Below, in pieces: positions 18,565-28,633 of a stretch of 47,630 nt of DNA. The translations under genes were made by a program, and so were the position numbers. The stretch's first letter is position 1. Each line of letters opens with the position of its first letter. The notes beneath the pieces were generated by a model. It had not been told where the DNA came from and made no database searches. It was given only the letters and a program-made list of their open reading frames with translations. Source of the DNA: Mizugakiibacter sp. (GTDB lineage Bacteria; Pseudomonadota; Gammaproteobacteria; Xanthomonadales; Rhodanobacteraceae); NCBI GenBank assembly GCA_003233305.1, contig QILI01000062.1:1-47630 (forward strand), written 5' to 3'.

Positions 18565-19098
18565 TTATTGGACCAAGGCGTGCGCCAGCCGCTGCAAACG
18601 ACCTTGGGCACTGGCGTCGATCACTTCGCCGTTCGCTTCGATACGTACCCCACCGATCAAATCAGGATCTTCGCTTAAGTGCAATTCCACACGCCGCCCG
18701 TAACGGTGGCCCAAGGCTGTGCACAAACGCTGCTGGATCTCTGCAGATAACGGCTTGGCGGTGCTTACACAAACCTCGATGCTACCTTCAGCAATGCGCT
18801 TGAGTTGCTCGAATTCGAGCTGAATCACGGCCAGCAACGGCAGTCGGGTCACCTCCGCAAGCACCCCAAGGAAGCGTGCAAAGAGTGATTCGCCTTCACA
18901 ATCCGGCGGCAAGTACAAAGCTACTGCTTGGGTGATACCAAAACGGGGATCTCCGTTCAATCGCAATACGCTAGGCTCTTGGGCAACCTGTGCGGCAAAA
19001 CCCAGCCACCTCGACCAAGCTTCCAACTGCTCGCCTTGGCGGGCCAGGCTGAAAGCGGCACGAGCATAGGGTCGAGCCAGAGTCAGTGCCTCAGCCAT
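18565..19098 (-). CDS. atpH: ATP synthase F1 delta subunit
   Basis: A 177-residue delta (OSCP-like) subunit, the cap that joins F1 to the b-subunit stalk. ARPYARAAFSLA at the N-terminus and GGVRIEANGEVIDASAQGRLQRL near the C-terminus are the typical motifs. Length equals E. coli AtpH (177). It starts two bases after the atpF stop, so the two are probably coupled. Confidence 0.96.
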   Translation of the reverse strand: MAEALTLARPYARAAFSLARQGEQLEAWSRWLGFAAQVAQEPSVLRLNGDPRFGITQAVALYLPPDCEGESLFARFLGVLAEVTRLPLLAVIQLEFEQLKRIAEGSIEVCVSTAKPLSAEIQQRLCTALGHRYGRRVELHLSEDPDLIGGVRIEANGEVIDASAQGRLQRLAHALVQ

Positions 19099-19100
19099 AG

Positions 19101-19571
19101 TCAGAGCTCTGCTACCAATTCGTTAAGCAGCTTGTAATGCGCATTGGCATCCACTTCACGCTGCAGAATATGACCCGCTCCATCAACGATCAGTGTCGCA
19201 ATCTGCGAGCGCAATTCGCTGCGAGCCCGTTCCGTGGCACTAGTAATTTCCGCTGCGGCCGCAGCCTTCAGCCGATTATGCTCAGCCTGAGCATCTTCAC
19301 GAGCCTTATCCAGAATCTGACTGGCGTGACGGTGTGCGTGTTCAACAATTTCCGCCGCCTGCTGCCGGGCCTGGTGTATTTCCACCTCAACCCTGGCATC
19401 CGCCTCCTTGAGTTCGAGCCGCGCTTGTTCAGCGGCAGCTAGGCCCTCGGCAATTTTCTTCTGCCGCTCCTCGATAGCCGCCATCATCGGCGGCCATCCA
19501 TACTTCATCACCAGCCACGCCGTGGCAAAAAACGCCAAGCCCTCGATGATCAAGGTCAGATTGATATTCAT
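19101..19571 (-). CDS. atpF: ATP synthase Fo b subunit
   Basis: A 156-residue peripheral-stalk subunit. One N-terminal membrane helix (LTLIIEGLAFFATAWLVMKYGWPPMMAAI) is followed by a long charged coiled coil rich in Ala, Glu, Arg and Gln. Length equals the E. coli protein. I use ATG 19571; a GTG one codon upstream is in frame. It lies 45 bases after atpE. Confidence 0.96.
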   Translation of the reverse strand: MNINLTLIIEGLAFFATAWLVMKYGWPPMMAAIEERQKKIAEGLAAAEQARLELKEADARVEVEIHQARQQAAEIVEHAHRHASQILDKAREDAQAEHNRLKAAAAAEITSATERARSELRSQIATLIVDGAGHILQREVDANAHYKLLNELVAEL

Positions 19572-19616
19572 CACTCGTTCCTTACTGCTTCATAACCGGG
19601 TCTGGTACGGTACCGA

Positions 19617-19916
<300 letters not shown>

Positions 19917-19936
19917 TTAAATAGGGTGGATGAAAA

Positions 19937-21155
<1,219 letters not shown>

Positions 21156-21195
21156 TGGGCTATCCCGTAGTAATCCTGGCCACAGTAAATCGCCA

Positions 21196-21209
21196 ACTCG
21201 GCGCCGAGT
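21196..21209. promoter_or_regulatory. Perfect 14-bp palindrome at the atp transcription start
   Basis: ACTCGGCGCCGAGT is fully self-complementary and lies immediately downstream of the atp -10 element, so it overlaps the predicted start of transcription. It could be an operator or a 5' mRNA hairpin; the sequence alone cannot separate these. Confidence 0.35.
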
Positions 21210-21215
21210 CAGCAA

Positions 21216-21245
21216 ATTATATCAGTCACGCGCCGACAGCAGCAA
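21216..21245 (-). promoter_or_regulatory. Promoter of the atpIBEFHAGDC operon
   Basis: On the minus strand a perfect TATAAT (21221-21216) is preceded by TGA, an extended -10. TTGCTG (21245-21240) stands 18 bases upstream as the -35. Predicted transcription begins near 21209, leaving a leader of about 55 bases before atpI ATG 21155. It lies just past the phasin terminator, as expected for an independent operon promoter. Confidence 0.7.
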
Positions 21246-21296
21246 GTATTTAAAGACGGTGTGTCGTCTCTTTAAACCTCCCTTTATCTAAAGAAA

Positions 21297-21319
21297 ACGG
21301 GCCGGCAATGCCGGCCCGT
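21297..21319 (-). terminator. Intrinsic terminator of the phasin gene
   Basis: A perfect 10-bp stem, ACGGGCCGGC (21297-21306) and GCCGGCCCGT (21310-21319), with an AAT loop. On the minus strand it is followed by TTTTCTTTAG, a T-tract. It lies 56 bases past the phasin stop and insulates the atp promoter from read-through. Confidence 0.85.
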
Positions 21320-21375
21320 GGAAAGTGCGTTTCCCGAAGGGAGGGGTATCAGGAAGCACACTAACGCTACTGAAA

Positions 21376-21783
21376 TCAAGCCTTGGCGGTAGTCTTCTTG
21401 GGTGCTGCCTGCGACGTGGCAAACCCATTGCCAGCTACTGCGGCAATATGTCCCGCCTGTTCCTGAAAATAATCTTGAGCGATTCCCGCATGCTTAGTCA
21501 TGCTCGTCACCACGTTACGGCCAAACTCAAGTACCGACTCGAGGTGCTCACCGGCAGCTTCCGGTGCCTTGGCAACCACCCCAAGAAAAGCTCCAGGATC
21601 GCGTGCGGCCTGAACTTCACGGCCTAGGGTGAGTATCGATTCGGCTTGACGGCTGGCGGCCTGAACCTGCAAGTTCATCAACTCGCTCGCCGCATCAAAA
21701 CTTAGGCCCTGAATCTTCTGCGCTGCCGCCTGCCAGGCTCGGCCCGCTTGCACTGCATTGTCAAATCCGATGGTGTTGTTCAT
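21376..21783 (-). CDS. Phasin-family protein
   Basis: A 135-residue helical protein of the Phasin_2 type. It has no signal peptide. GFDNAVQAGRAWQAAAQKIQGLSFDAASELMNLQ and the following helices are Ala/Gln-rich and amphipathic, as in proteins that coat polyhydroxyalkanoate granules; EFGRNVVTSMTKHAGIAQDYFQEQAGH is a typical phasin segment. The short tail AAPKKTTAKA is basic. No PHA synthase is in the window, so granule binding is inferred. The ribosome site AGGAG is strong and sits next to a small hairpin (21797-21811). The gene has its own terminator. Confidence 0.8.
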   Translation of the reverse strand: MNNTIGFDNAVQAGRAWQAAAQKIQGLSFDAASELMNLQVQAASRQAESILTLGREVQAARDPGAFLGVVAKAPEAAGEHLESVLEFGRNVVTSMTKHAGIAQDYFQEQAGHIAAVAGNGFATSQAAPKKTTAKA

Positions 21784-22090
21784 TTCAATATCTCCTGTGG
21801 AGTTCGTCCACGGAAAACATCCTAGCAGGCTATTTTGTGCAATGCAACATTTAATTTTGTAGCCTACCCATTTTTTAGAACCACGTTATCGCCCGTTCAG
21901 GAAAGGGTCTCAATAGTCAGCGATACTTAAAATCAATTTTGATCTACATCTATATGCTGCGACGCACGAGTGCCGCTTACACCTTCACCGGAGCCATTGC
22001 TGAAAACGGCCCCACCCAGAAAGTTCGCCCCAGTCCGAGCTGAACTCAAAGCTGATGTGTGCCAGGCCACCCTGCGAAGTGGACACGACC
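21784..22090. other. Intergenic region between queD and the phasin gene
   Basis: No gene recognised. Near the phasin start the minus strand has the Shine-Dalgarno AGGAG (21796-21792) beside a GTGGA/TCCAC stem-loop (21797-21811). A possible extended -10 (TGCTAGGAT) with TTGCAT 17 bases upstream lies within about 75 bases of the start. The remainder, near queD, is without visible structure. Confidence 0.4.
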
Positions 22091-22447
22091 TCAACGACCG
22101 TCGTAGCTGGCCCCCGCCGTGCAGGTTTCCTGCACGACAACGCGATCAAGGCCAGGCAAAGTGGACTGTAAATGGCCCCAGACCCACTTCGCCAGCACCT
22201 CACTGGTTGGATTCTCCAAGCCTGGAATATCATTGAGATAGTTATGGTCAAGCTGTTCATACAAAGGCTGAAAAGCACGTTTGACCTCGGCAAAGTCACA
22301 TACCCAGCCCTGTACAGGATCGGGCTCCCCACGCACATGCACCTCAATTTTCATCGAATGTCCATGTAAGCGGGCACACTTGTGACCCACCCGTACATTG
22401 GGCAAGCGGTGTGCACATTCGATCGTGAAGATTTTGAAGATTTCCAT
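22091..22447 (-). CDS. queD: 6-carboxy-5,6,7,8-tetrahydropterin synthase
   Basis: A 118-residue QueD enzyme that converts dihydroneopterin triphosphate to 6-carboxytetrahydropterin in queuosine (7-deazaguanine) synthesis. Zinc ligands are His13, His28 and His30 and the catalytic Cys is Cys24, in AHRLP and GHKCARLHGHS. LDHNYLNDIPGLENPTSEVLAKW and VQETCTAGASY are close to the E. coli protein. The ORF is open 40 codons upstream, but ATG 22447 gives the conserved N-terminus MEIFKIFTIECAHRLP. It is divergent from secB. Confidence 0.95.
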   Translation of the reverse strand: MEIFKIFTIECAHRLPNVRVGHKCARLHGHSMKIEVHVRGEPDPVQGWVCDFAEVKRAFQPLYEQLDHNYLNDIPGLENPTSEVLAKWVWGHLQSTLPGLDRVVVQETCTAGASYDGR

Positions 22448-22544
22448 GGCCTGCAGTGTAACGGCAGTGACCCTCGTGGATGCAGGGTCGGCCACAGTGT
22501 GGGACAATCGACCGCTTCCATTCATCTGATTGTGGAGTTTCACC

Positions 22545-23054
22545 ATGGCAGAAGTGACCCCCGCCAACGGCCAGGATGCAACGCAGGGACAAGCTGACGG
22601 ACCGCAACTTGGTTTGCAAAAAATCTATGTTAAGGATATCTCCTTCGAGGCTCCCAATGCCCCGCAAGTATTCCAGGATATGGGTGCTGCTGAGGCCCAA
22701 CCGCAGATCCAGCTAAATCTGAATCAGAAGGCCGCCGCGCTGGACGAACAGACTTACGAGGTCGTGTTGACGCTCACCCTGACCTGTACTCTGAACGAGA
22801 AAACGGTTTACCTGAGTGAAGTCCAACAGGCTGGTATTTTTTCGGTCAGCGGCTTTCCGGATACCGATCGCGAAGCAATTCTGGGGGTGTATTGCCCCAA
22901 CACTCTGTTCCCATACGCCCGTCAGGTAGTAACTGACCTGATTCAGAATGGCGGCTTCCCCCCTTACTTCCTGCCCCCCATCAACTTCGACGCGTTGTAT
23001 GCCGAACAACAGCGCCAACAAAGCATGCCTGAAGCGCCGCCGGCCAACGCCTGA
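22545..23054 (+). CDS. secB: Protein-export chaperone SecB
   Basis: A 169-residue cytosolic chaperone that keeps preproteins unfolded for SecA. LQKIYVKDISFEAPNAP, CPNTLFPYARQVVTDLIQNGGFPP and the PPINFDALYAEQ region are all conserved. I use ATG 22545 (MAEVTPANG); an upstream TTG in the ORF is five codons earlier. The C-terminal tail is Pro/Ala-rich, and N-terminal and C-terminal tails vary in the family. gpsA starts nine bases later, an arrangement also common in Enterobacteria. Confidence 0.96.
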   Translation: MAEVTPANGQDATQGQADGPQLGLQKIYVKDISFEAPNAPQVFQDMGAAEAQPQIQLNLNQKAAALDEQTYEVVLTLTLTCTLNEKTVYLSEVQQAGIFSVSGFPDTDREAILGVYCPNTLFPYARQVVTDLIQNGGFPPYFLPPINFDALYAEQQRQQSMPEAPPANA

Positions 23055-23063
23055 GCGCGAGGT

Positions 23064-24086
23064 ATGAACGGGCGAACCCCGGTTGCGATTCTGGGGGCCG
23101 GCTCTTGGGGCACAGCTCTTGCCGGACTCCTGGCACATAAGGGGGTCCGCACCTGGCTCTGGGGCCGGGATGCGGCGGCCCTTGCAAACATGGCGGCGTC
23201 ACGACGCAATCACCGTTATCTTCCCGATTTCGAATTACCGGCCGACCTGGTTTACTCAGCAGATCTTGGTCAAACCGTTAACCAGGCCGGACTGGTACTG
23301 ATTGCCGTACCAAGTCATGCATTTTTCACAACCTTACAACAGGTAGCCACACACGTTCGCGCCGATACCGGCATCGCCTGGGCCACTAAGGGCTTTGAAC
23401 CGGGCAGCGGCCGCTTTCTCCACGAACTGGTCGAATCACTCCTGCCCGGTCACCCGGCGGCCGTCATCAGCGGCCCATCTTTCGCTCGTGAAGTTGCTGC
23501 GGGGGCCCCCACTGCAGTCACCGTTAACGCCAGCAACGTCGATTTTGCCCTGGATGTAGCCAGGCTCCTGCACGGCCCTACGTTCCGCGCCTATTCCGGT
23601 ACTGATATGCTTGGCGCCGAACTCGGCGGGGCCATGAAAAACGTCCTTGCAGTTGCCACCGGGGCTGCCGATGGCATGCATCTCGGTCTCAATGCGCGGG
23701 CCGGGCTCATCACCCGCGGAATGAATGAAATGCTGCGTTTGGGTCTGGCTCTCGGAGCACGCGTCGAGACCCTCATGGGCTTGGCCGGGCTGGGCGACCT
23801 GGTGCTGACCTGCACCGGTGACTTGTCGCGAAATCGTCGATTGGGAATCGCCTTGGGTCAGGGAACCCCTATCCAACAGGCCCTTGCCGAAATCGGTCAA
23901 GTCGTCGAAAGCGTGCTTACCGCTGAGGAAATCGGCCGCCTTGCTGAACGCCATAATCTGGACTTGCCGATCAGTCTGCACGTCCGGGCCGTACTGCGCG
24001 GTGAACTTACCCCAGCCGAAGGCATGCAGGAACTGTTGGCCCGTGAGCAGAAAGCGGAATACCCGCATGCGCTGCTGAATCCCTGA
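23064..24086 (+). CDS. gpsA: NAD(P)H-dependent glycerol-3-phosphate dehydrogenase
   Basis: A 340-residue cytosolic enzyme reducing dihydroxyacetone phosphate to sn-glycerol-3-phosphate for phospholipid synthesis. The Rossmann motif [10 protein letters not shown] is at residues 11-20. SGPSFAREV, the catalytic Lys region [17 protein letters not shown] and [14 protein letters not shown] are intact. It follows secB by nine bases on the same strand and is likely co-transcribed with it. Its product is the substrate of PlsB, encoded about 4.5 kb downstream. Confidence 0.97.
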   Translation: MNGRTPVAILGAGSWGTALAGLLAHKGVRTWLWGRDAAALANMAASRRNHRYLPDFELPADLVYSADLGQTVNQAGLVLIAVPSHAFFTTLQQVATHVRADTGIAWATKGFEPGSGRFLHELVESLLPGHPAAVISGPSFAREVAAGAPTAVTVNASNVDFALDVARLLHGPTFRAYSGTDMLGAELGGAMKNVLAVATGAADGMHLGLNARAGLITRGMNEMLRLGLALGARVETLMGLAGLGDLVLTCTGDLSRNRRLGIALGQGTPIQQALAEIGQVVESVLTAEEIGRLAERHNLDLPISLHVRAVLRGELTPAEGMQELLAREQKAEYPHALLNP

Positions 24087-24168
24087 TCACTATACCGAAA
24101 GAGTCGGCAAATTTTGTGACTCGGTGCTAGAGTTGAAAGTTTGCTCCAATCCTAAATAGGGACCACCC

Positions 24169-27100
24169 GTGGGGAGCCTGCCAATACCAGCCCGCAAATC
24201 CAACCGATCCGCAACCGGAAAACCTTCCGTACTGCCGGCAATCTGGCGACACCTGTTGGAAACTCCGCAGCCATCGACATCCCAACCCTCGACAGCATTG
24301 GGCTTTCTACTCGAAATCGCCGCCGAGGAGCATGCTGCCGCCTGGCTGGATGTAGCCCCGGTTCTGTTGGACCTCACAGACAACCAACGCCTCCCCCGGC
24401 CCCATCCGCTCAACGCCAATCATCTCACCGAAGCCTCCCTGGGTTTGGCCGAACAACGCTTGGCCGCATGCATCCTGGGGCTGCCTCACGTAGCCCGTAA
24501 GGGTCGCCGATATGCACGCCTCAAAGGGTATCTTGGTGATGCGTTGCTGACTGAGATGCTTGATGTATCACCTTGCCTGCTTGGTGGCGTAGCCGGTCTA
24601 TGCCTGACCCGGGGGCGCCCACATCCACTGGTCTGGGAATGGCATATCGAAACCGATGGCCAGCAACGTCTGTACCCTCGGCTTGAGGCTGGCCAACACC
24701 TGCTGCGAATCGGTGGACTGTGGTGTCTGGACATCGAACACGCCACGCTGGCCCCCTTCGAGGGTCAAGCAGACGAGGCCGCGTTACTGGATTTCCCCCC
24801 CCTTGCAGCCTCCGTAAGCACCAGCTTCGCCGCCGCGCTGCCGCAATCACCGCTGGCTAAGCGCATTCCCCCACCCACCCAATTCGACCGCATTAACCGG
24901 GCCGACCTCGTCCCCCAACCGGTACTGACCCTGCATGCTTTGACCCGACATACGCGTCTGGCTACGGGCACTATCCCGCTCGCTTATGCCAGGTTATGTT
25001 TCGACTACGGCGGCGAACGTCTGCCCGGTCGCGGTGGGGAAGTTAAAGTGCAGCGCGTACACGCTGGGAATCTGGTTGAAATTATCCGTCGCCGGGCCGA
25101 GGAGCTGGCCCATATGGAGCAGCTGGAAGTAGCCGGCCTGACTCCTGCCGTGGATACGGAAGGGTTACCTTGGGATCTGGCTGATACCCTGCCCGAAGAC
25201 GCTTGGCTGTTCCCCGGCACCGGACACAGCGGGGCACTCGAGGTCAATACCCCGGCCCGCTGGCTGGGGCTACGGGAAAAACTCGAGCCCGATGGTTTCC
25301 AGTTCGACTACGCCCCCAGTTTCCCCTTTGAGGTACTGGAAGAACCCCTGCAATGGTATGTCAAAGCAGGCACCCAGACAGGTGAGAACACCTTCCGTCT
25401 GGATCTTGGCCTGGTTCTGGATGAGCAGCGCCTACCCCTGCTGAAGGCGGTCAGCCAGGCATTGGCTGACCACCAGTTCAGTCTGCAACGCAGTCCTAAT
25501 GAGCCCGACGATGCAGTCTGGTATGCCCCGATTGATGAGCGCCGCCGTATCCCGATACGTCTGTCGATACTTCGGGCTCTGCTGGCACCCCTAGCCGAAT
25601 ATCTTGATAAGCCATGCCGAGACGGCAACCTGCACCTACCACGGGTACAGACCGGTAGGCTGGAGGAACTGCGCGACGCCCTGCCGGAAGTACACAGCTT
25701 CGAGGTACCGGATGAGTTGAGCGGTTTTGCCTCCCACTTGACTGAGGTGGCCAAAAACGCCAGTGACCAACCTCCGGCCGGGCTGCAAACGACCTTGCGC
25801 AGCTACCAACGTGACGGTTTGCGGTGGATGAATGCCTTGGCAAAAGCCGAACTCGGCGGCATTCTGGCCGATGATATGGGCTTGGGAAAGACCGTTCAGC
25901 TGATTGCCCATCTTCTGGCTCTACGTGAAAGCGGTGCCCTGGAGCACCCGGTCCTGATTGTCGCCCCGACCAGCCTGTTACCCAACTGGGAAAGTGAACT
26001 CGACCGCTTCGCCCCTGATCTGCGCCGCCATACCCTACACGGCCCGCAACGCGCCGCCAGCTTCACCAGCTTGCACCAGTATGCCGTCGTGTTGACCAGT
26101 TATGCCCTGCTGCCCCGTGATGTGGAGGCCCTGCAAACCCAACGCTTCGCTTTGGTAGTTCTCGATGAAGCGCAGCAAGTGAAAAACCCCCGTGCCTTGG
26201 CTCGCCGGGCCCTGCTGCGACTGGATGCACCGCGGCGTCTGGCTCTGACCGGTACCCCACTGGAAAATCACCTCGGTGAACTTTGGTCACAGATGGATCT
26301 GTGCGTGCCCGGCCTGCTCGGTGATGAGCACGGTTTCCGGCGCCATTATCGACAACCGATCGAGAAGCAGGACGATAACGAGACCCAGCTGCGTCTCAAC
26401 CGGCGTATTGCTCCGTTCATTCTGCGCCGCAGTAAGGCTGAAGTCGCCACCGAGCTACCACCCAAAACCGAAATCATCCGTAACGTACGCCTGTACGGAC
26501 CCCAGCGAGAACTGTACGAATCCTTACGCCTGAGCCTGGGCGAGGAGTTGCGTCAGATCATCGTCGAACGGGGGGTCGAGCACAGTGGCATTGTGGTTCT
26601 CGACGCCCTGCTCAAACTGCGTCAGGTCTGCTGCGATCCACGTCTACTCAAGCTGCAGGCAGCACACGGTATCCAGCAATCCGCCAAGCTCGAGATGCTC
26701 ATGGAGATGCTTCCTGCACTGGTCGATGAAGGCCGTAACATCCTGCTATTCAGCCAGTTCACCAGCATGCTGGCGTTGATTGCCCAAGAGCTTGATCAAC
26801 AGCGCATCCCCTACGAACTGCTGACCGGTAACAGCCGCGACCGAACCACTCCGGTCAAACGCTTTCAGGCTGGTAAAGTGCCACTATTCCTATTATCGCT
26901 GAAAGCTGGCGGGGTGGGTCTCAACCTCACCGCGGCCGATACCGTGATTCATTATGACCCTTGGTGGAACCCTGCTGCCGAAGCCCAGGCCTCGGATCGT
27001 GCTCACCGCATTGGTCAGGAAAAACCGGTCTTCATATACCGGCTGGTTACCGTCAATTCGGTCGAGGAGCGCATCGAGGCCATGAAGGCTCGCAAGGCCG

Positions 27101-27189
27101 CCCTGGCCAATGCGTTGTTCAATGGTGGCAGCAGTAAACGGCTGCACTTCGACGCACAAGACATCGAGACCCTACTGGCGCCGCTTTGA
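24169..27189 (+). CDS. SNF2-family DNA-dependent ATPase (helicase-like)
   Basis: A 1006-residue protein whose C-terminal half is a SNF2 motor. Motif I is DDMGLGKTV (about residue 568), Ia APTSLLPNW, motif II DEAQ (near 666), III LTGTP, and the helicase C domain carries SLKAGGVGLNLTAADTVIHYDPWWNP and DRAHRIGQ. The N-terminal half is a bacterial SNF2-associated region without a cysteine-rich SWIM finger. These ATPases translocate on duplex DNA; a specific role here is unknown. Start is GTG 24169 with TAGGGA upstream. It stands alone, 82 bases after gpsA. Confidence 0.92.
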   Translation: MGSLPIPARKSNRSATGKPSVLPAIWRHLLETPQPSTSQPSTALGFLLEIAAEEHAAAWLDVAPVLLDLTDNQRLPRPHPLNANHLTEASLGLAEQRLAACILGLPHVARKGRRYARLKGYLGDALLTEMLDVSPCLLGGVAGLCLTRGRPHPLVWEWHIETDGQQRLYPRLEAGQHLLRIGGLWCLDIEHATLAPFEGQADEAALLDFPPLAASVSTSFAAALPQSPLAKRIPPPTQFDRINRADLVPQPVLTLHALTRHTRLATGTIPLAYARLCFDYGGERLPGRGGEVKVQRVHAGNLVEIIRRRAEELAHMEQLEVAGLTPAVDTEGLPWDLADTLPEDAWLFPGTGHSGALEVNTPARWLGLREKLEPDGFQFDYAPSFPFEVLEEPLQWYVKAGTQTGENTFRLDLGLVLDEQRLPLLKAVSQALADHQFSLQRSPNEPDDAVWYAPIDERRRIPIRLSILRALLAPLAEYLDKPCRDGNLHLPRVQTGRLEELRDALPEVHSFEVPDELSGFASHLTEVAKNASDQPPAGLQTTLRSYQRDGLRWMNALAKAELGGILADDMGLGKTVQLIAHLLALRESGALEHPVLIVAPTSLLPNWESELDRFAPDLRRHTLHGPQRAASFTSLHQYAVVLTSYALLPRDVEALQTQRFALVVLDEAQQVKNPRALARRALLRLDAPRRLALTGTPLENHLGELWSQMDLCVPGLLGDEHGFRRHYRQPIEKQDDNETQLRLNRRIAPFILRRSKAEVATELPPKTEIIRNVRLYGPQRELYESLRLSLGEELRQIIVERGVEHSGIVVLDALLKLRQVCCDPRLLKLQAAHGIQQSAKLEMLMEMLPALVDEGRNILLFSQFTSMLALIAQELDQQRIPYELLTGNSRDRTTPVKRFQAGKVPLFLLSLKAGGVGLNLTAADTVIHYDPWWNPAAEAQASDRAHRIGQEKPVFIYRLVTVNSVEERIEAMKARKAALANALFNGGSSKRLHFDAQDIETLLAPL

Positions 27190-27294
27190 CCCCTATGCCG
27201 GGGTTGTTGCAAACCAGGAGACCTGGGCCAGCAACATGAGCCTCCTCACCTTGGTGATTTCGTCAGTACCGCCGGAGCTACCGAATCTGCTCGT

Positions 27295-27498
27295 ATGCAG
27301 CGACTGCACGCCTACACAAAATGGTTCGGCAACCGCTGGTTCTTGCTGCCCAATCCCATGTATGGCGGGTGGTTGTCAGTTCTGTTCCATGACGATTGGG
27401 TACTACCACCCGGGCGGCGACGCGAAGCGATTGAAGCCGCTTTGAATCGCGCCAAAAATGGCTTCACAGTAGATCGTGACCAAGCACCACGGCACTGA
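27295..27498 (+). CDS. Small hypothetical protein (uncertain)
   Basis: A possible 67-residue protein: Trp/Arg-rich, beginning MQRLHAYTKWFGNRWFL and ending in a charged helix RREAIEAALNRAKNG. The same frame is open back to the helicase stop, so a non-ATG start upstream cannot be excluded. No strong ribosome site precedes the ATG. I recognise no family. It fills the gap between the helicase and lipoprotein genes, with composition closer to coding than to spacer. Confidence 0.35.
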   Translation: MQRLHAYTKWFGNRWFLLPNPMYGGWLSVLFHDDWVLPPGRRREAIEAALNRAKNGFTVDRDQAPRH

Positions 27499-27595
27499 TA
27501 TACGATACTTGCATCTTGGCAGTCAGGTTGCCTCCGATGCGTGCACCTCAATACTCGGGCTTGCCTGAAATCGGGCTCCCACCTACTCTGCCGGG

Positions 27596-28618
27596 ATGCC
27601 GTTCAGCAATTTCACCCCTCCCCGATCCACCTTAGTGCTCCTGACTGGCTTGCTGGGTTTACTGCTGATAACCGGCTGTTCCCACCAGTCTGCCCCTATC
27701 CAGCCTGGCGGAGCCACGCCCCGGTCGGCTGTGCAGGAATCCTGGCGGCTGCTTGCCGCCGGTGACTTCGACAACTTGTGGAAACACGCCCTACCGGCCA
27801 AGGATTACCAGGCTATGCGCGCCAGCTGGCAAGCCGAGCATCCCGTTCCGCAACGCCTTAATGCTATCGACCGCAACGCCTTCGCCAAGGCCATCAAGAT
27901 CCTCACCAAAAAGAGTGCCAAGAACCAACTCTGGGTCCAATTCGAACCGCAACTGCTGGCGTTTCGCAACAAGTACCGATCCCGTATCCCACTCATGATC
28001 AGCATGGCCGAGCCGGTACTGAATACAATTATCGGGCGCTCAACCGACCTCAATAGTACCGAGAAAAAACAGGCTCGCACCACCGTAAAGATTCTGGTGA
28101 CCTGGGCAACCCAGCAGGATTGGACCAACCCGGTACGCGTTCACCGAGCACTCGGCGTTGTCGTGGATACCGCACGTACGCTGAACATTCAAACCGCCGA
28201 GCAGCTGGAAAACCTGAGCTATGTTCAGTCTATGCATGTTTACAGCGTACTCTGGGACGGTCTGCAGCGGATACTCCACATCTATGGACTATCGATTGAC
28301 CAGGTACTTAACTCTGCTCAGGTCAAACTGCTGTCCAATGACGGCAATGTCGCGGTGGTAGAGACCCGTTTTGACCTGCTGGGCCAGACCGTAGTGGTCG
28401 ATTCCACATTGATCCATCAAAATAAGCGCTGGTTCAACCAGCAGACACTGCACCATTGGCAGCAGACTCGTGCCCGGTTGGCTCGGGCTGCATCCATTGC
28501 TCGGGCTGCCTCGATCACCCCCCCAGCCACTTCGCTCACCCCGGCCCGACCCGGCACCCACACCCCCCCTATAACGGCGCACACAGTACCTGCGTCGAAT
28601 GGAGCTACGGGCCACTAA
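27596..28618 (+). CDS. Putative lipoprotein of unknown function upstream of plsB
   Basis: A 340-residue exported lipoprotein. The signal peptide ends with the lipobox LITG-Cys28. The body is mostly helical, with a first part (RSAVQESWRLLAAGDFDNLWKHAL) recalling solvent-exposed lipoproteins with NTF2-like folds, and LGQTVVVDSTLIHQNKRWF near the end forming a strand-rich segment. The tail is low-complexity Ala/Pro/Thr. I do not recognise the family. It ends 15 bases before plsB and is probably co-transcribed with it. Lipid attachment is predicted from the motif only. Confidence 0.8.
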   Translation: MPFSNFTPPRSTLVLLTGLLGLLLITGCSHQSAPIQPGGATPRSAVQESWRLLAAGDFDNLWKHALPAKDYQAMRASWQAEHPVPQRLNAIDRNAFAKAIKILTKKSAKNQLWVQFEPQLLAFRNKYRSRIPLMISMAEPVLNTIIGRSTDLNSTEKKQARTTVKILVTWATQQDWTNPVRVHRALGVVVDTARTLNIQTAEQLENLSYVQSMHVYSVLWDGLQRILHIYGLSIDQVLNSAQVKLLSNDGNVAVVETRFDLLGQTVVVDSTLIHQNKRWFNQQTLHHWQQTRARLARAASIARAASITPPATSLTPARPGTHTPPITAHTVPASNGATGH

Positions 28619-28633
28619 GCCCGACGTCCGCCT

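Noticed and set aside
23436-24068. 210-residue minus-strand ORF opposite gpsA
   Set aside because: Full antisense overlap with an unmistakable gene and no ribosome site.
26164-26175. DEAQ in place of DEAH in the SNF2 motor
   Set aside because: DEAQ is frequent in bacterial SNF2 proteins, so it is not an anomaly.
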